From: Leptidea sinapis
Taxonomy: Eukaryota > Arthropoda > Insecta > Lepidoptera > Pieridae
NCBI RefSeq assembly: GCF_905404315.1
Contig: NC_066273.1
Coordinates: 3,968,001-4,032,000, forward strand
DNA: 64,000 bases
Reading direction: 5' to 3'
The position numbers were made by a program, and so were the translations under genes. The first letter of the stretch is position 1. Every line of letters begins with the position of its first letter. Below are positions 55,957-64,000 of this stretch, piece by piece. The notes under the pieces are model-generated. The model saw nothing but the letters and a program-made list of their open reading frames with translations. It did not search any database and was not told the origin of the DNA.

Positions 55957-57390
55957 GTCCTAGCCTACTTAATAAATCTATCTTTTGAAGAAGGTACTTT
56001 CCCATCAAATTTAAAAAAGGCAAAAGTAACACCTTTACTCAAAGCGGGTGATAAAAAGGATATTAACAACTATCGACCAATCACACTCATTCCTGTTATC
56101 TCAAAAATTTTTGAAAAGATACTGCACAAGCGATTAACATCTTTTTTAACTAAACATAATATCATTTTAGAGGAACAAAATGGTTTCCAAAAAGGAAAAT
56201 CAACAACTTTAGCGTGTTTTTCGCTAATAAAAGAAATATCGGAATGCATGGATACAAAAATTCCAGTAACATCAGTATTTTTTGATATGAGCAAAGCTTT
56301 TGACAATGTTTGTCATGAAAAACTATTAGATAAATGCGCTCAATATGGTATTCGAGGTCTAGCAAATGACTGGCTTAAAAGTTATCTTTCAAACCGTACT
56401 CAATACGTTGAAATTGCTAAATTAAATAATAAACAAGAAGTAATACCTTATCGATCAGAACTTAGACTTAAAACAAAAGGTGTACCACAAGGAAGTATAT
56501 TGGGTCCACTTCTATTCATAATCTACATAAACGACTTACCTAGCATTACTACTAATAACTGTACTCTTTTTGCTGATGACATCTCTATTGTAATTAAATG
56601 TAACAATGAATTGACATATGATATAGAAATTAATAAAACAATAAAGGACACAATTGAATGGCTTACTGAAAATAACCTGACTGTAAATATAAAAAAAACA
56701 ATGTATATGCAGTATTATAATAAGAATGGGAAAGGAAAATATATTAATGTTAATTATCATAATGAGAATATTAAAGAAGCACAACTTGTCAATTTTCTTG
56801 GTATTTCTTTAGACAGCAACTTGTCCTTCAAGTCACATGTTGACAAAATTAGCAAAAAAATTAACCAACATGTATTTGTCCTCAAACGCGTATCAAAAAC
56901 AATAGGTGAAAAAACAGCGCTAATGGCATATCATGCATTCGTGGTTTCAGCTTTAAGATATGGATTGGTCATATGGGGCAACTCGGTGAGCATAGGGCAT
57001 TTATTTATTGGACAGAAGAAGTGTATCAGGGCGGTTTGTGGAGCCGGCCCCCTAGATTCTTGTCGACCGCTATTTAAAAAATTGAAAATTCTATCGCTGC
57101 CATGCCTATACATTTATGAAATAAGCCTATTTGTTCAAAAACATATGTGTGATTTCTATACAAAAAAAAGCCAGAAGGTTTTAAATACAAGGTATCCAAA
57201 TAAACTCATAATGCCCTTCTGTAGAACTGCATCTTTTAGTAGAAATTGTTTCAGCATGTCTGTGAAAATATATAATAAATTGCCCAATGAATTGAAAGAT
57301 TTACCGTTCAAAGTTTTTAAAAGAAGACTGCATCAGTGGTTAACAAATAAGTGCTTCTATAGTTTAAATGAATTTTTCAATACAAAATGA
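55957..57390 (+). CDS. LINE reverse transcriptase (5'-truncated, frame open)
   Basis: This is the RNA-directed DNA polymerase of a non-LTR retrotransposon of the Jockey/CR1 group, which copies its own mRNA at a nicked target. The frame is open from 55957 to the stop at 57388-57390. The annotated ATG at 56248 is internal. Before it come EEGTFPSNLKKAKVTPLLKA and NNYRPITLIPVISKIFEKIL, then NGFQKGKSTT. After it come FFDMSKAFDNV (motif A), GVPQGSILGPLLFIIYINDL (motif B) and LFADD (motif C, catalytic Asp pair). A thumb/C-terminal region follows, with YGLVIWGNS and a closing FKRRLHQWLTNKCFYSLNEF. Endonuclease and ORF1 are missing, so it is not autonomous. The lack of stops over about 478 codons suggests a young insertion. 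Confidence 0.9.
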   Translation, partial: VLAYLINLSFEEGTFPSNLKKAKVTPLLKAGDKKDINNYRPITLIPVISKIFEKILHKRLTSFLTKHNIILEEQNGFQKGKSTTLACFSLIKEISECMDTKIPVTSVFFDMSKAFDNVCHEKLLDKCAQYGIRGLANDWLKSYLSNRTQYVEIAKLNNKQEVIPYRSELRLKTKGVPQGSILGPLLFIIYINDLPSITTNNCTLFADDISIVIKCNNELTYDIEINKTIKDTIEWLTENNLTVNIKKTMYMQYYNKNGKGKYINVNYHNENIKEAQLVNFLGISLDSNLSFKSHVDKISKKINQHVFVLKRVSKTIGEKTALMAYHAFVVSALRYGLVIWGNSVSIGHLFIGQKKCIRAVCGAGPLDSCRPLFKKLKILSLPCLYIYEISLFVQKHMCDFYTKKSQKVLNTRYPNKLIMPFCRTASFSRNCFSMSVKIYNKLPNELKDLPFKVFKRRLHQWLTNKCFYSLNEFFNTK

Positions 57391-57752
57391 ATTAGTCTAT
57401 TTGATAATAATATATGTAAATTAATATACTTTTATGACATTGAATTTGTTAATATTATACATAGGTACTAAATGAATTATTAAGTTATTTACGTCTCATA
57501 TTATAATATTATATAAGTATTAAAATTTCATTTTATAAATATTATTGATATCATTGTGAAATCCGACATGTTTCAATATAACAGTACGATTAGTGTTTAG
57601 ACAATTTTGTAACATATTTTGCATGTCAATTGACGAAACATATTGGATTATCCATTATATTGTTAACACCTTAAGTACAATGTTTCCTGCAAATAAATTT
57701 CAAATTTCAAATTTCAAAATTTCAAAATTTCAAATTTCAAAATTTCAAAAAG
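57391..57752 (+). mobile_element. 3' UTR and tail of the LINE
   Basis: An AT-rich UTR ends in about nine tandem AAATTTC-type units (57693-57750) in place of a poly-A, a terminus typical of some CR1/RTE-like LINEs. Sequence after it, GCTAATATTATAAAGCGTGT, looks like the continuation of the element interrupted at about 55937. Confidence 0.7.
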
Positions 57753-58039
57753 CTAATATTATAAAGCGTGTAAAAATCCACGGTACATGGATGACACTGC
57801 ATTCCAATCTTTGTTCATGTTATAAATCAATTAATTTAACGATATCTTTAGCAATATATTTTTGTTATTATCAGTTGTTATTAAATGCTAAAAAATGCTG
57901 TAAGTAGTTTTAATGTAAGAGGAGATACTTCTTCTAAATGTTTCTTTTATAATATAATTTGCATTTTTTCCGAAATCTTCCACAGCCATCGTCTAATTTC
58001 AGCCAATGTCCAAAAGCCTACGATAAACTCCCTTACTAA
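57753..58039. other. AT-rich stretch without recognised feature
   Basis: Apart from the first 30 bases (possible end of the interrupted repeat), nothing is recognised. Confidence 0.4.
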
Positions 58040-58458
58040 GATTAAGGATTGGTCTCCGCTGCGCTCCAACTAGGAACCGCACTACCGAAGAACAAAAGCT
58101 TTTTTTATTACGGCAACTGTTAGATGCTTGACACTAAATGGCATCTTTCAAATTTTGTAACATACGCTTCGTGTTATTTTATATTGAAATTAATAAAATA
58201 CAAAATACTTACTGATGATATTGTGTGATCCCAGTGTCTTTCTTATTTCTTGTAGTATTATTTTTACAAAGTTCTGCTACGCAACCCGCCATTTAGTTTC
58301 AATTATTAGCAAAGTTTAACAGAACATGTGGCACGTCAACGTCACACATTGATCGAGACTGGCCTGAGTTCGCCCACTAGAATGTAGTATTAATTGCCGT
58401 ACTTTGCAACTACTCCTGCTGTATCTAGTTGGAGCGCAGCGGAGACCAATCCTTAATC
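58040..58458 (-). mobile_element. MITE M1, full length, 34-bp perfect terminal inverted repeats
   Basis: 58040-58073 (GATTAAGGATTGGTCTCCGC...) and 58425-58458 are exact inverse copies. The interior matches 7228-7624 and 25912-26124. Flanks suggest a 3-bp TTA-like target (imperfect here), which would fit PIF/Harbinger. That superfamily call is inference. No transposase. Confidence 0.88.
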
Positions 58459-58869
58459 AAAGCTCCGTCATAAGTAGCCTGATTGGGAAAATAGCATTCA
58501 GGCTGTCAGACCGTGGGGCGGGGGATTTTGTTTTATAATACACGAAAGTATACATATAGAATATTTTAAAAGAAAAAATATTTATAAAGCTTATATATTA
58601 TTATGCTTATAAAGTCATACTTTAATATTACAAGCAAACACTCTGCTAAACTTTAATTGAGCTACATCCATTCGTATATTTTATAAATTTAACATTAATA
58701 AAATAAAAATAAAAAGCCTTTTTATTTGCTCCTATGAACTAAGTAACATTTTGTTTAGTGGATTAGTAATTATAATGAAATAAAGTAATTTTTGTTAGTA
58801 TTTATTAGTTAAGGTAATATTTATTTAATTTCTTCCATAGGAACCTCCGTGCGGGTGAAGGCCTCCTCC

Positions 58870-59115
58870 AGGTTATTGGGTACCTTCAAATTTTATGTTC
58901 AAAACTGCGACTCTTTCCGATATTCCATAGAAACCAATTATGTTTAATTTGTGTTCTTTTTTTACTAAGAAGTCCACACCTCTGTGTCCTTCGATCTCTC
59001 CATAGTGCATAATATGCACCAATTTAGTTCTTCAATTTTTAAACCTTTTCTCTTCACTTCGGACAGTCCTATCACGTCCCATTTGACCCTTTCAAGGGCA
59101 TATTCTAGCTGTAAC
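58870..59115 (-). pseudogene. LINE endonuclease remnant
   Basis: Minus frames contain ALERVKWDVIGLSEVKRKGL (the E-x-K/R-like N-terminal block of APE-type LINE endonucleases). After a frameshift come HYGEIEGHRGVDFLVKKEHK and YGISERVAVLNIKFEGTQ, matching the G.GF.V......I.....S.R...L.L pattern. Several stops. Confidence 0.65.
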
Positions 59116-61310
59116 ATTCTATTTTCTTTTTTTAAGTGATCTCATATTGTAAGTACATATGTAAATATCTTGTTTAGTATTTGAAGCGTGGTTTGTTGTA
59201 ACTAATTTTTAGAGGGTTTATTCATTGGAGGGTTTATTTTAGGCATTGATAGCTTTTGAAAATCATTTTGAGGTAATATCCTTCAAGCATATAGGTCCTT
59301 TAACACTTAACAATAAATATAACACTTAAGGTTATTAGAATAGTTAAGTAGGTTAAGTTTATTTTATTGAGATGGTTATTCAAATATCATGTTACATATA
59401 AGTAAAGGTATTAGATATTAGTTACTTATAATATAACTTATAACAGATATTATTACGTGATGCTTCTCAACCTTGGCCTAAACCTTATTGTATTAAACCT
59501 TGTACGTATTTGATTGCATTTTAATACTAATTATTTCTGATGAATACATTGCAATAATTGTATCTTACACTTTGGTTCATCTTACTTATATGTATGTATG
59601 TCGCAGGTATATTGTCAAAACTCAAAGCCGTGATATTATAATTTTACTAGTGATATTCAATGATATTTAAAAGTATAGATATGTTACGTAGACAACATTC
59701 GGTATTTGAAAATGATACGCGTACGCACACATGAATAATTTTACATTGCAATAGCACACTACATTACAATTACACGTCAAAGAAGGATAGTAAATGCAAT
59801 TATCGGAAGCGTAAAAGAGATAACTCTAATTTGCTAATTGCTTCGTATTTGTATAGAGAAAATACAGTTAATTCATCAGATATAATTTTTTTCCGTACAC
59901 CGTGATTTATGCCTAAATTACGATTCATTCATGAGTTCATGTAGTAAAAGCTATAAAGTAGTAAAACTGCATTGAAATAATTTAATATTGATTATAATAT
60001 ATAGCCACATTGATGATATTAATTATTTATATATAAAATTATAAAAAAAACATTCAGCCACCAAAACAAAACCGAAAGGTGTCTACAGTAAGGGTCCTAT
60101 TTTTACAATTTTACTAACAACGGCTCCCAATAAGTTTTAAGATTACAATTATTATTTTTTGTGTCTTATATTATTTATGAATGTCTTTTTGTTGAGGGTT
60201 TATTACAATAAGGTAATGGGAGAAGAAGAAAATGATCTTCTGCAGTTAGCAAGGGATATACTGGACAGTGTTACTGAAAAAACTCCTACGTATACAAATA
60301 GCACTCACTGTCTACATCCGCTACCTAAAACCTACCCTAAAACTTGTTTTAGTAGTTTGATAGTTCAGCTACCTATCTACGCACTTGTTTATTAAAAATT
60401 ATTACATTTCGTATTACATTCACTGCAACAACGACTTTTTTACATCATTTCCTAAAATATTCTATCTCGATCATCAAGCAACAGACAGCATCAATATTTT
60501 GGCATTTCTGTACGTTTATCTATGATCGGCTTGTCGGCGATGGGCGTTGTCATGGCGACATATTTATTTTGTTACATAAATAATGAAATCAAATAAAATG
60601 TTATAATTCATCATTTCTTAACTGTGGTATGTAATTCTATGATTTTTATTTACCTTTCGTAATTAGTGCATCCCATAACACAAGACGGCATTTTAATGTT
60701 GTACCTATATCAAATTGTAAGCAATTCTGTCAACAACAAACGCGTGTGTACCGTTTTCGTATCGAGAGAGCGACTACGACCAAAGGAACCAATTGACCCA
60801 ATTTAGGCAATTGATTTTCGGCGCGCTAGTGACATATCTACCTCTTAATACTTTAATATCATTGGTGATATTATAATAAATCAAAGTCATTTATAAATGA
60901 AGTTATCAATGTGAGACTTGCGGATTGGTCAATTTATTTTCATATGCAATTTGCAAAAAAATAATAGTAAACATTGAAGCTTGTATTATATTTTCCATCT
61001 GAATTTATTGTTGTAATAGTAGTGAACAAGGGCCGATTTGTTTCTGGCATTCGCTGACCATTGCCGCGGCACGCCACACACGGCAAGTGCGTTGTGGTCA
61101 TCAGTCTGCATTTGTTTTAATATGTAATAAACTACATATAAGTACTTAGGTAAGCAATTATCATTCGAAGACAAAAATGAAGAACAAGAGGTTGAGCGCC
61201 GTATTAACATGAGCTGAAAAAAGTTCTGATCCCTAAAGGAAATCCAAAGCCATCTTAGATATCTGTGTTTTAACTACTCACACTCTACACATGCGGTTCC
61301 TAAACGTATA
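59116..61310. other. unassigned AT-rich region
   Basis: No gene recognised. A short plus frame at 60159-60395 (GEEENDLLQLARDILDSVT) has no family match that I can name. Confidence 0.4.
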
Positions 61311-61448
61311 CCCCCTTATTCATAATGGTTCGCTAACTTTAAACAGCCGCTAACGAGTGTTTTTTCTCATTCTGACTTAGGTCAATAGAAGAAGACAGAG
61401 TGAGAATTAGCAATGCTTTAAGTTCGCAGACTATTATGAATAAGGGGG
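61311..61448. mobile_element. MITE family M3, copy 2
   Basis: The ends are CCCCCTTATTCATAATGGTT and AGACTATTATGAATAAGGGGG. ATA at 61308-61310 and 61449-61451 is the 3-bp target duplication. The interior is inverted relative to copy 1. Confidence 0.85.
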
Positions 61449-61450
61449 AT

Positions 61451-61497
61451 AGTGTTCAACATCCTCAATTATTCCACATGAAGCACATAGAGGTTCC
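61451..61497 (-). mobile_element. LINE C-terminal scrap
   Basis: GTTCAACATCCTCAATTATT and CACATGAAGCACATAGAGGT match 54427-54474, the zinc-knuckle region of the LINE on the minus strand. Confidence 0.6.
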
Positions 61498-61599
61498 GTT
61501 TAGTTTTAATACAAAAATTAAAACAAAACTTGTCTCATGTCAGAAAGCAATGGAAAAATGAAAAATAAAAAGAATACATAAAAAATATAAAGTGAACGG

Positions 61600-61907
61600 A
61601 TGCGATGAAAAACAAAGATTGTAGATTCCTTATATTGCGCTCTGAAACAGAAGTGGAAGTGGGCTGGATATCTCCAGCTATAGCAAGACGTAGAGACAAT
61701 AGATGGTCCTCAGAGGCAACTATGTGGGAAGGGCCAATAGGAAAAATGAGAAAAGCACGTCCTAGGAAAAAGTGGATAGAAGACATTCAAGCGACAGCAG
61801 GAAACTTATGGAAAAAGATAAGAATGGACAGAGAGGCATGGAACAAGCTGGATGAGGCCTACACCCAAGAAGGGGTTCCAATCAATAATAATGAAGACAG
61901 TATATAA
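61600..61907 (+). mobile_element. RTE-like LINE C-terminus remnant
   Basis: The frame includes VGWISPAIARRRDNRWSSEA, GKMRKARPRKKWIEDIQATA, GNLWKKIRMDREAWNKLDEA and YTQEG. This is the standard tail of RTE LINE proteins (WAGH.ARR.D.RW...R..GRP..RW.DD....G..W...A.DR..W..L.EAY.Q). The polymerase region is absent upstream. Confidence 0.82.
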
Positions 61908-62209
61908 CAACAGCTATTAATACAAATATTTTATTTATTTATTTTTATATTTAATTATGTAAAATGTAGATAATATATACTTACTATGTAAATAATTGTA
62001 ACAATATTAATAAGTAATATTTATTATGATGGATGTAATCATAGATAGACAAACTCATGCAACGACTGTAGATCGTCATCTTTTTCTGACACCGCGGACC
62101 ACAAACAAATTTAGACTGTAATAGAACTGTAAAAATTTAATTTAATAGTAGATGTCACTTAGCCCTTCCCGAAACACGCGCATCTTATGGCATAAGCTGG
62201 CATAAGTAT

Positions 62210-63165
62210 TATTTCGCTCGACTTCCTGACGTCCTACGAAAACAGAGCTCGCTGAACAGTTTTCTGTCTGAATTGTACTTCAGGTATAGAGCTCTGACAC
62301 CGCGGAATGGTCGGCAGTGTTTTTCCATTGTTGTCAAGAGTCGAGTTGGAGGTAAAGAGAGCGCACAGAAGATCGGCTTTCTCTTTTGCCGTATGGGCCA
62401 AGGTGTCATTCCTCATTAGCAGCGGTGGCAGGGACGGCTGGTTGAAGTTACCAAAAGCAGCTTTCGACAACGAACTTGCGTGTTCCAGTCGGATAACTGG
62501 AAAGCTGCTCGGCGATTTTGACAACGTGCTACGATTACGCACGGGCGATTTGTCGCTTAGAGAATCTGGAGGCACGGTTATATTTCCTCTTTAGAATTTT
62601 GCAGTTCGGATCCTTTGAGCAGATGCTAGTTAAAGCATAACTGACGCATCGAACCAGGGCTATGATCTGCCACCGATTGCGACGTGGGCGTTGGATAGGC
62701 GTTGACAGAGACCTGGTATCTATCGGAATCTGTAGTCAGCAGAAGATCTAATAAGGACGGCATGTGGCTATCCACATCTGGTAGCTGCGTTGGTGACTCA
62801 ACTAATTGGGACAGACCATACGCTAATGCAAAATTATGCACAGATCGCCCTCCGTAGTCTGTGGTACGTGACCCAAGCGATTCGGCATTGTGCCCGTTGA
62901 AATCACCCAAGACTACGATTTCAGCGGAGGTGATATGTGCAAATACGTCGTCAACTGCCGCTTGTACGCAGCCCAAGAGATGTTCTGTTTCTGCGTTACC
63001 ACTATGGGACCTGTAGACACACGCATAGATGCGGATGCGGTCCTTAAAATCTACACTTAGCCAGGGCCGCGCCGTCCCTGTGTGCGAAGTGTGCGGCGCA
63101 TACAGGCGCCAAGACAATAGAGGCGCTGCCATCGAAATTATATAATATATGTTATTTTCCATACA
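62210..63165 (-). mobile_element. Jockey-group LINE: endonuclease part fused to start of RT (deleted copy)
   Basis: Minus frame 63162-62626 carries VVLGDFNGHNAESLGSRTTD and VHNFALAYGLSQLVESPTQL then SLLDLLLTT, the central part of an APE-type endonuclease. The expected S-D-H end is altered (VADHSPGS). Frame 62575-62234 carries LSKAAFGNFNQPSLPPLLMR and EKADLLCALFTSNSTLD, the region leading into the reverse transcriptase. Sequence between is lost and the RT core is missing. Confidence 0.82.
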
Positions 63166-63259
63166 AATAAATATAACTTTTGTCTGTTTAACTGTTGTCT
63201 ACATGGCCCATAAAATAAATACCTTATAGTCTAACATACATATGATATATAACTTAAAT

Positions 63260-63530
63260 CTACGTCACATTTTCGCGGCGATGTGAGGCGTGGGTTCGGT
63301 AGATTCCGGTGGTCGGCGACGTCCGCGATAATTGCGGAACACGACCCCCTTCGGCCACAGCTGCACGTCCAGGAAGGTTGATATATGTTCTGTCGGGACG
63401 CGAACAACAAAAGAGTTGAAGTCTTCTGCGTGACGCGTCACCAACTTTTCGACCCCCAACCGAAACCTTGTCTTCTCCACCAAGAACTGACCGACTTCTC
63501 AACAATGTCGGAGGCCTTGGTGGTGTGGTG
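63260..63530 (-). mobile_element. LINE ORF1 C-terminal fragment (probable)
   Basis: The minus frame has KLVTRHAEDFNSFVVRVPTE then FLDVQLWPKGVVFRNYRGRR, like the S-F-x-V...W-P-x-G-V-x-x-R-x-F/Y tail of insect LINE ORF1 proteins. It lies upstream (minus sense) of the endonuclease, as expected, but about 100 unrelated bases intervene. Confidence 0.55.
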
Positions 63531-63569
63531 AAAGCGAGAGACGTAGATATACGTCGCTGGGATTACGGG

Positions 63570-64000
63570 ACGCAGTCAATTTCCTAATATGCAAATATTG
63601 GGGTTGAATACAGTGGCGTAACTATTCCAACTGGGGCCCGTGGCAAAATCTTTTGATGGGGCCCTATCATTAAAAATCATCACGTTGTACTTAGTTTAAT
63701 TTTAATAAGCTTCGAGATTTTCAGCGTACTCAATTACACGTTGTATATGTCCCACTAATGGCCATAGGCCTCCTCTCTTAGGCGCGAGGTAATTATATAT
63801 AATATACTTTTCAAATAAAATAAAATACTCAGATACAATGTAAAAAAATATATTTGAGCTCGCGGCCTCTTGGGTCGGGGGCCCGTGGTATTTTGCCAGC
63901 CCTGCCACCCTATTGTTACGCCACTGGTTAAATAGGTTATTAACTGTAAAGTAGATCTTGTAGATGAAGCCACAACCTGAGAGTTGAACAAAGCATACAA
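63570..64000. repeat. repeat shared with 39650-39745, interrupted by a hAT-like MITE
   Basis: GTCAATTTCCTAATATGCAA and AGATGAAGCCACAACCTGAG with AGTTGAACAAAGCA are shared with 39651-39745, where no MITE intervenes. Confidence 0.75.
63611..63926. mobile_element. hAT-like MITE
   Basis: The termini are CAGTGGCGTAAC and GTTACGCCACTG, flanked by 8-bp repeats GTTGAATA (63603-63610) and GTTAAATA (63927-63934, one change). An 8-bp duplication with CAGNG-type ends is the hAT signature. GGGGCCCGTGGCAAAATC and GGGCCCGTGGTATTTTGCC form an additional inner inverted pair. No transposase. Confidence 0.82.

Overview
The window looks like nuclear DNA of a moth or butterfly (Lepidoptera). It is AT-rich, with one widely spaced intron-rich host gene buried in dense, nested repeats. 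The repeats carry lepidopteran-type hallmarks. These are short Helitrons starting TC and ending in a GGCAAA/TTTGCC-type hairpin followed by GGGTCAGCTAG, a tRNA-derived SINE with perfect A and B boxes, and a ~310-bp SINE-like repeat present in about a dozen copies. There are also Jockey/CR1/RTE-group LINE fragments and several families of short inverted-repeat DNA elements. No rRNA, CRISPR array, operon or bacterial feature was seen.

The only host protein gene I can support is a minus-strand PFKFB (6-phosphofructo-2-kinase/fructose-2,6-bisphosphatase), which sets the level of the glycolytic regulator fructose-2,6-bisphosphate. Six exons are placed with GT/AG boundaries and consistent phases: 18416-18282, 14646-14486, 12844-12455, 11542-11321, 2439-2205 and 737-610. 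Together they give the full catalytic core of both domains with all recognisable catalytic motifs intact. A seventh, phase-compatible exon at about 33060-32824 probably supplies the N-terminus. If so, the gene spans at least 32 kb and its 3' end may lie beyond position 1.

Layout. 1-18.4 kb: PFKFB exons, with introns filled by SINE-like copies, Helitrons, LINE tails and tRNA-like elements. 18.4-32.8 kb: probable first intron, with many copies of the ~310-bp repeat, two MITE families and LINE remnants. 33-54 kb: repeats only, including a Helitron inserted in one arm of a palindromic MITE, a mosaic Helitron and a LINE inserted in a Helitron. 54-58.5 kb: a long hairpin, a 140-bp tandem array, a LINE with an open reverse-transcriptase frame, and a MITE with 34-bp perfect terminal repeats. 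58.5-64 kb: LINE endonuclease and RT remnants, a 138-bp MITE and a hAT-like MITE.

I did not find a new multi-gene biological system. The items most worth a second look are the architecture of PFKFB (N-terminal exon, putative PKA-type site, intron splitting the catalytic RHG motif), several nested insertions that can be resolved to the base, a mosaic Helitron, and the 140-bp array beside an open LINE frame. Family assignments rest on remembered sequence patterns, not on searches.
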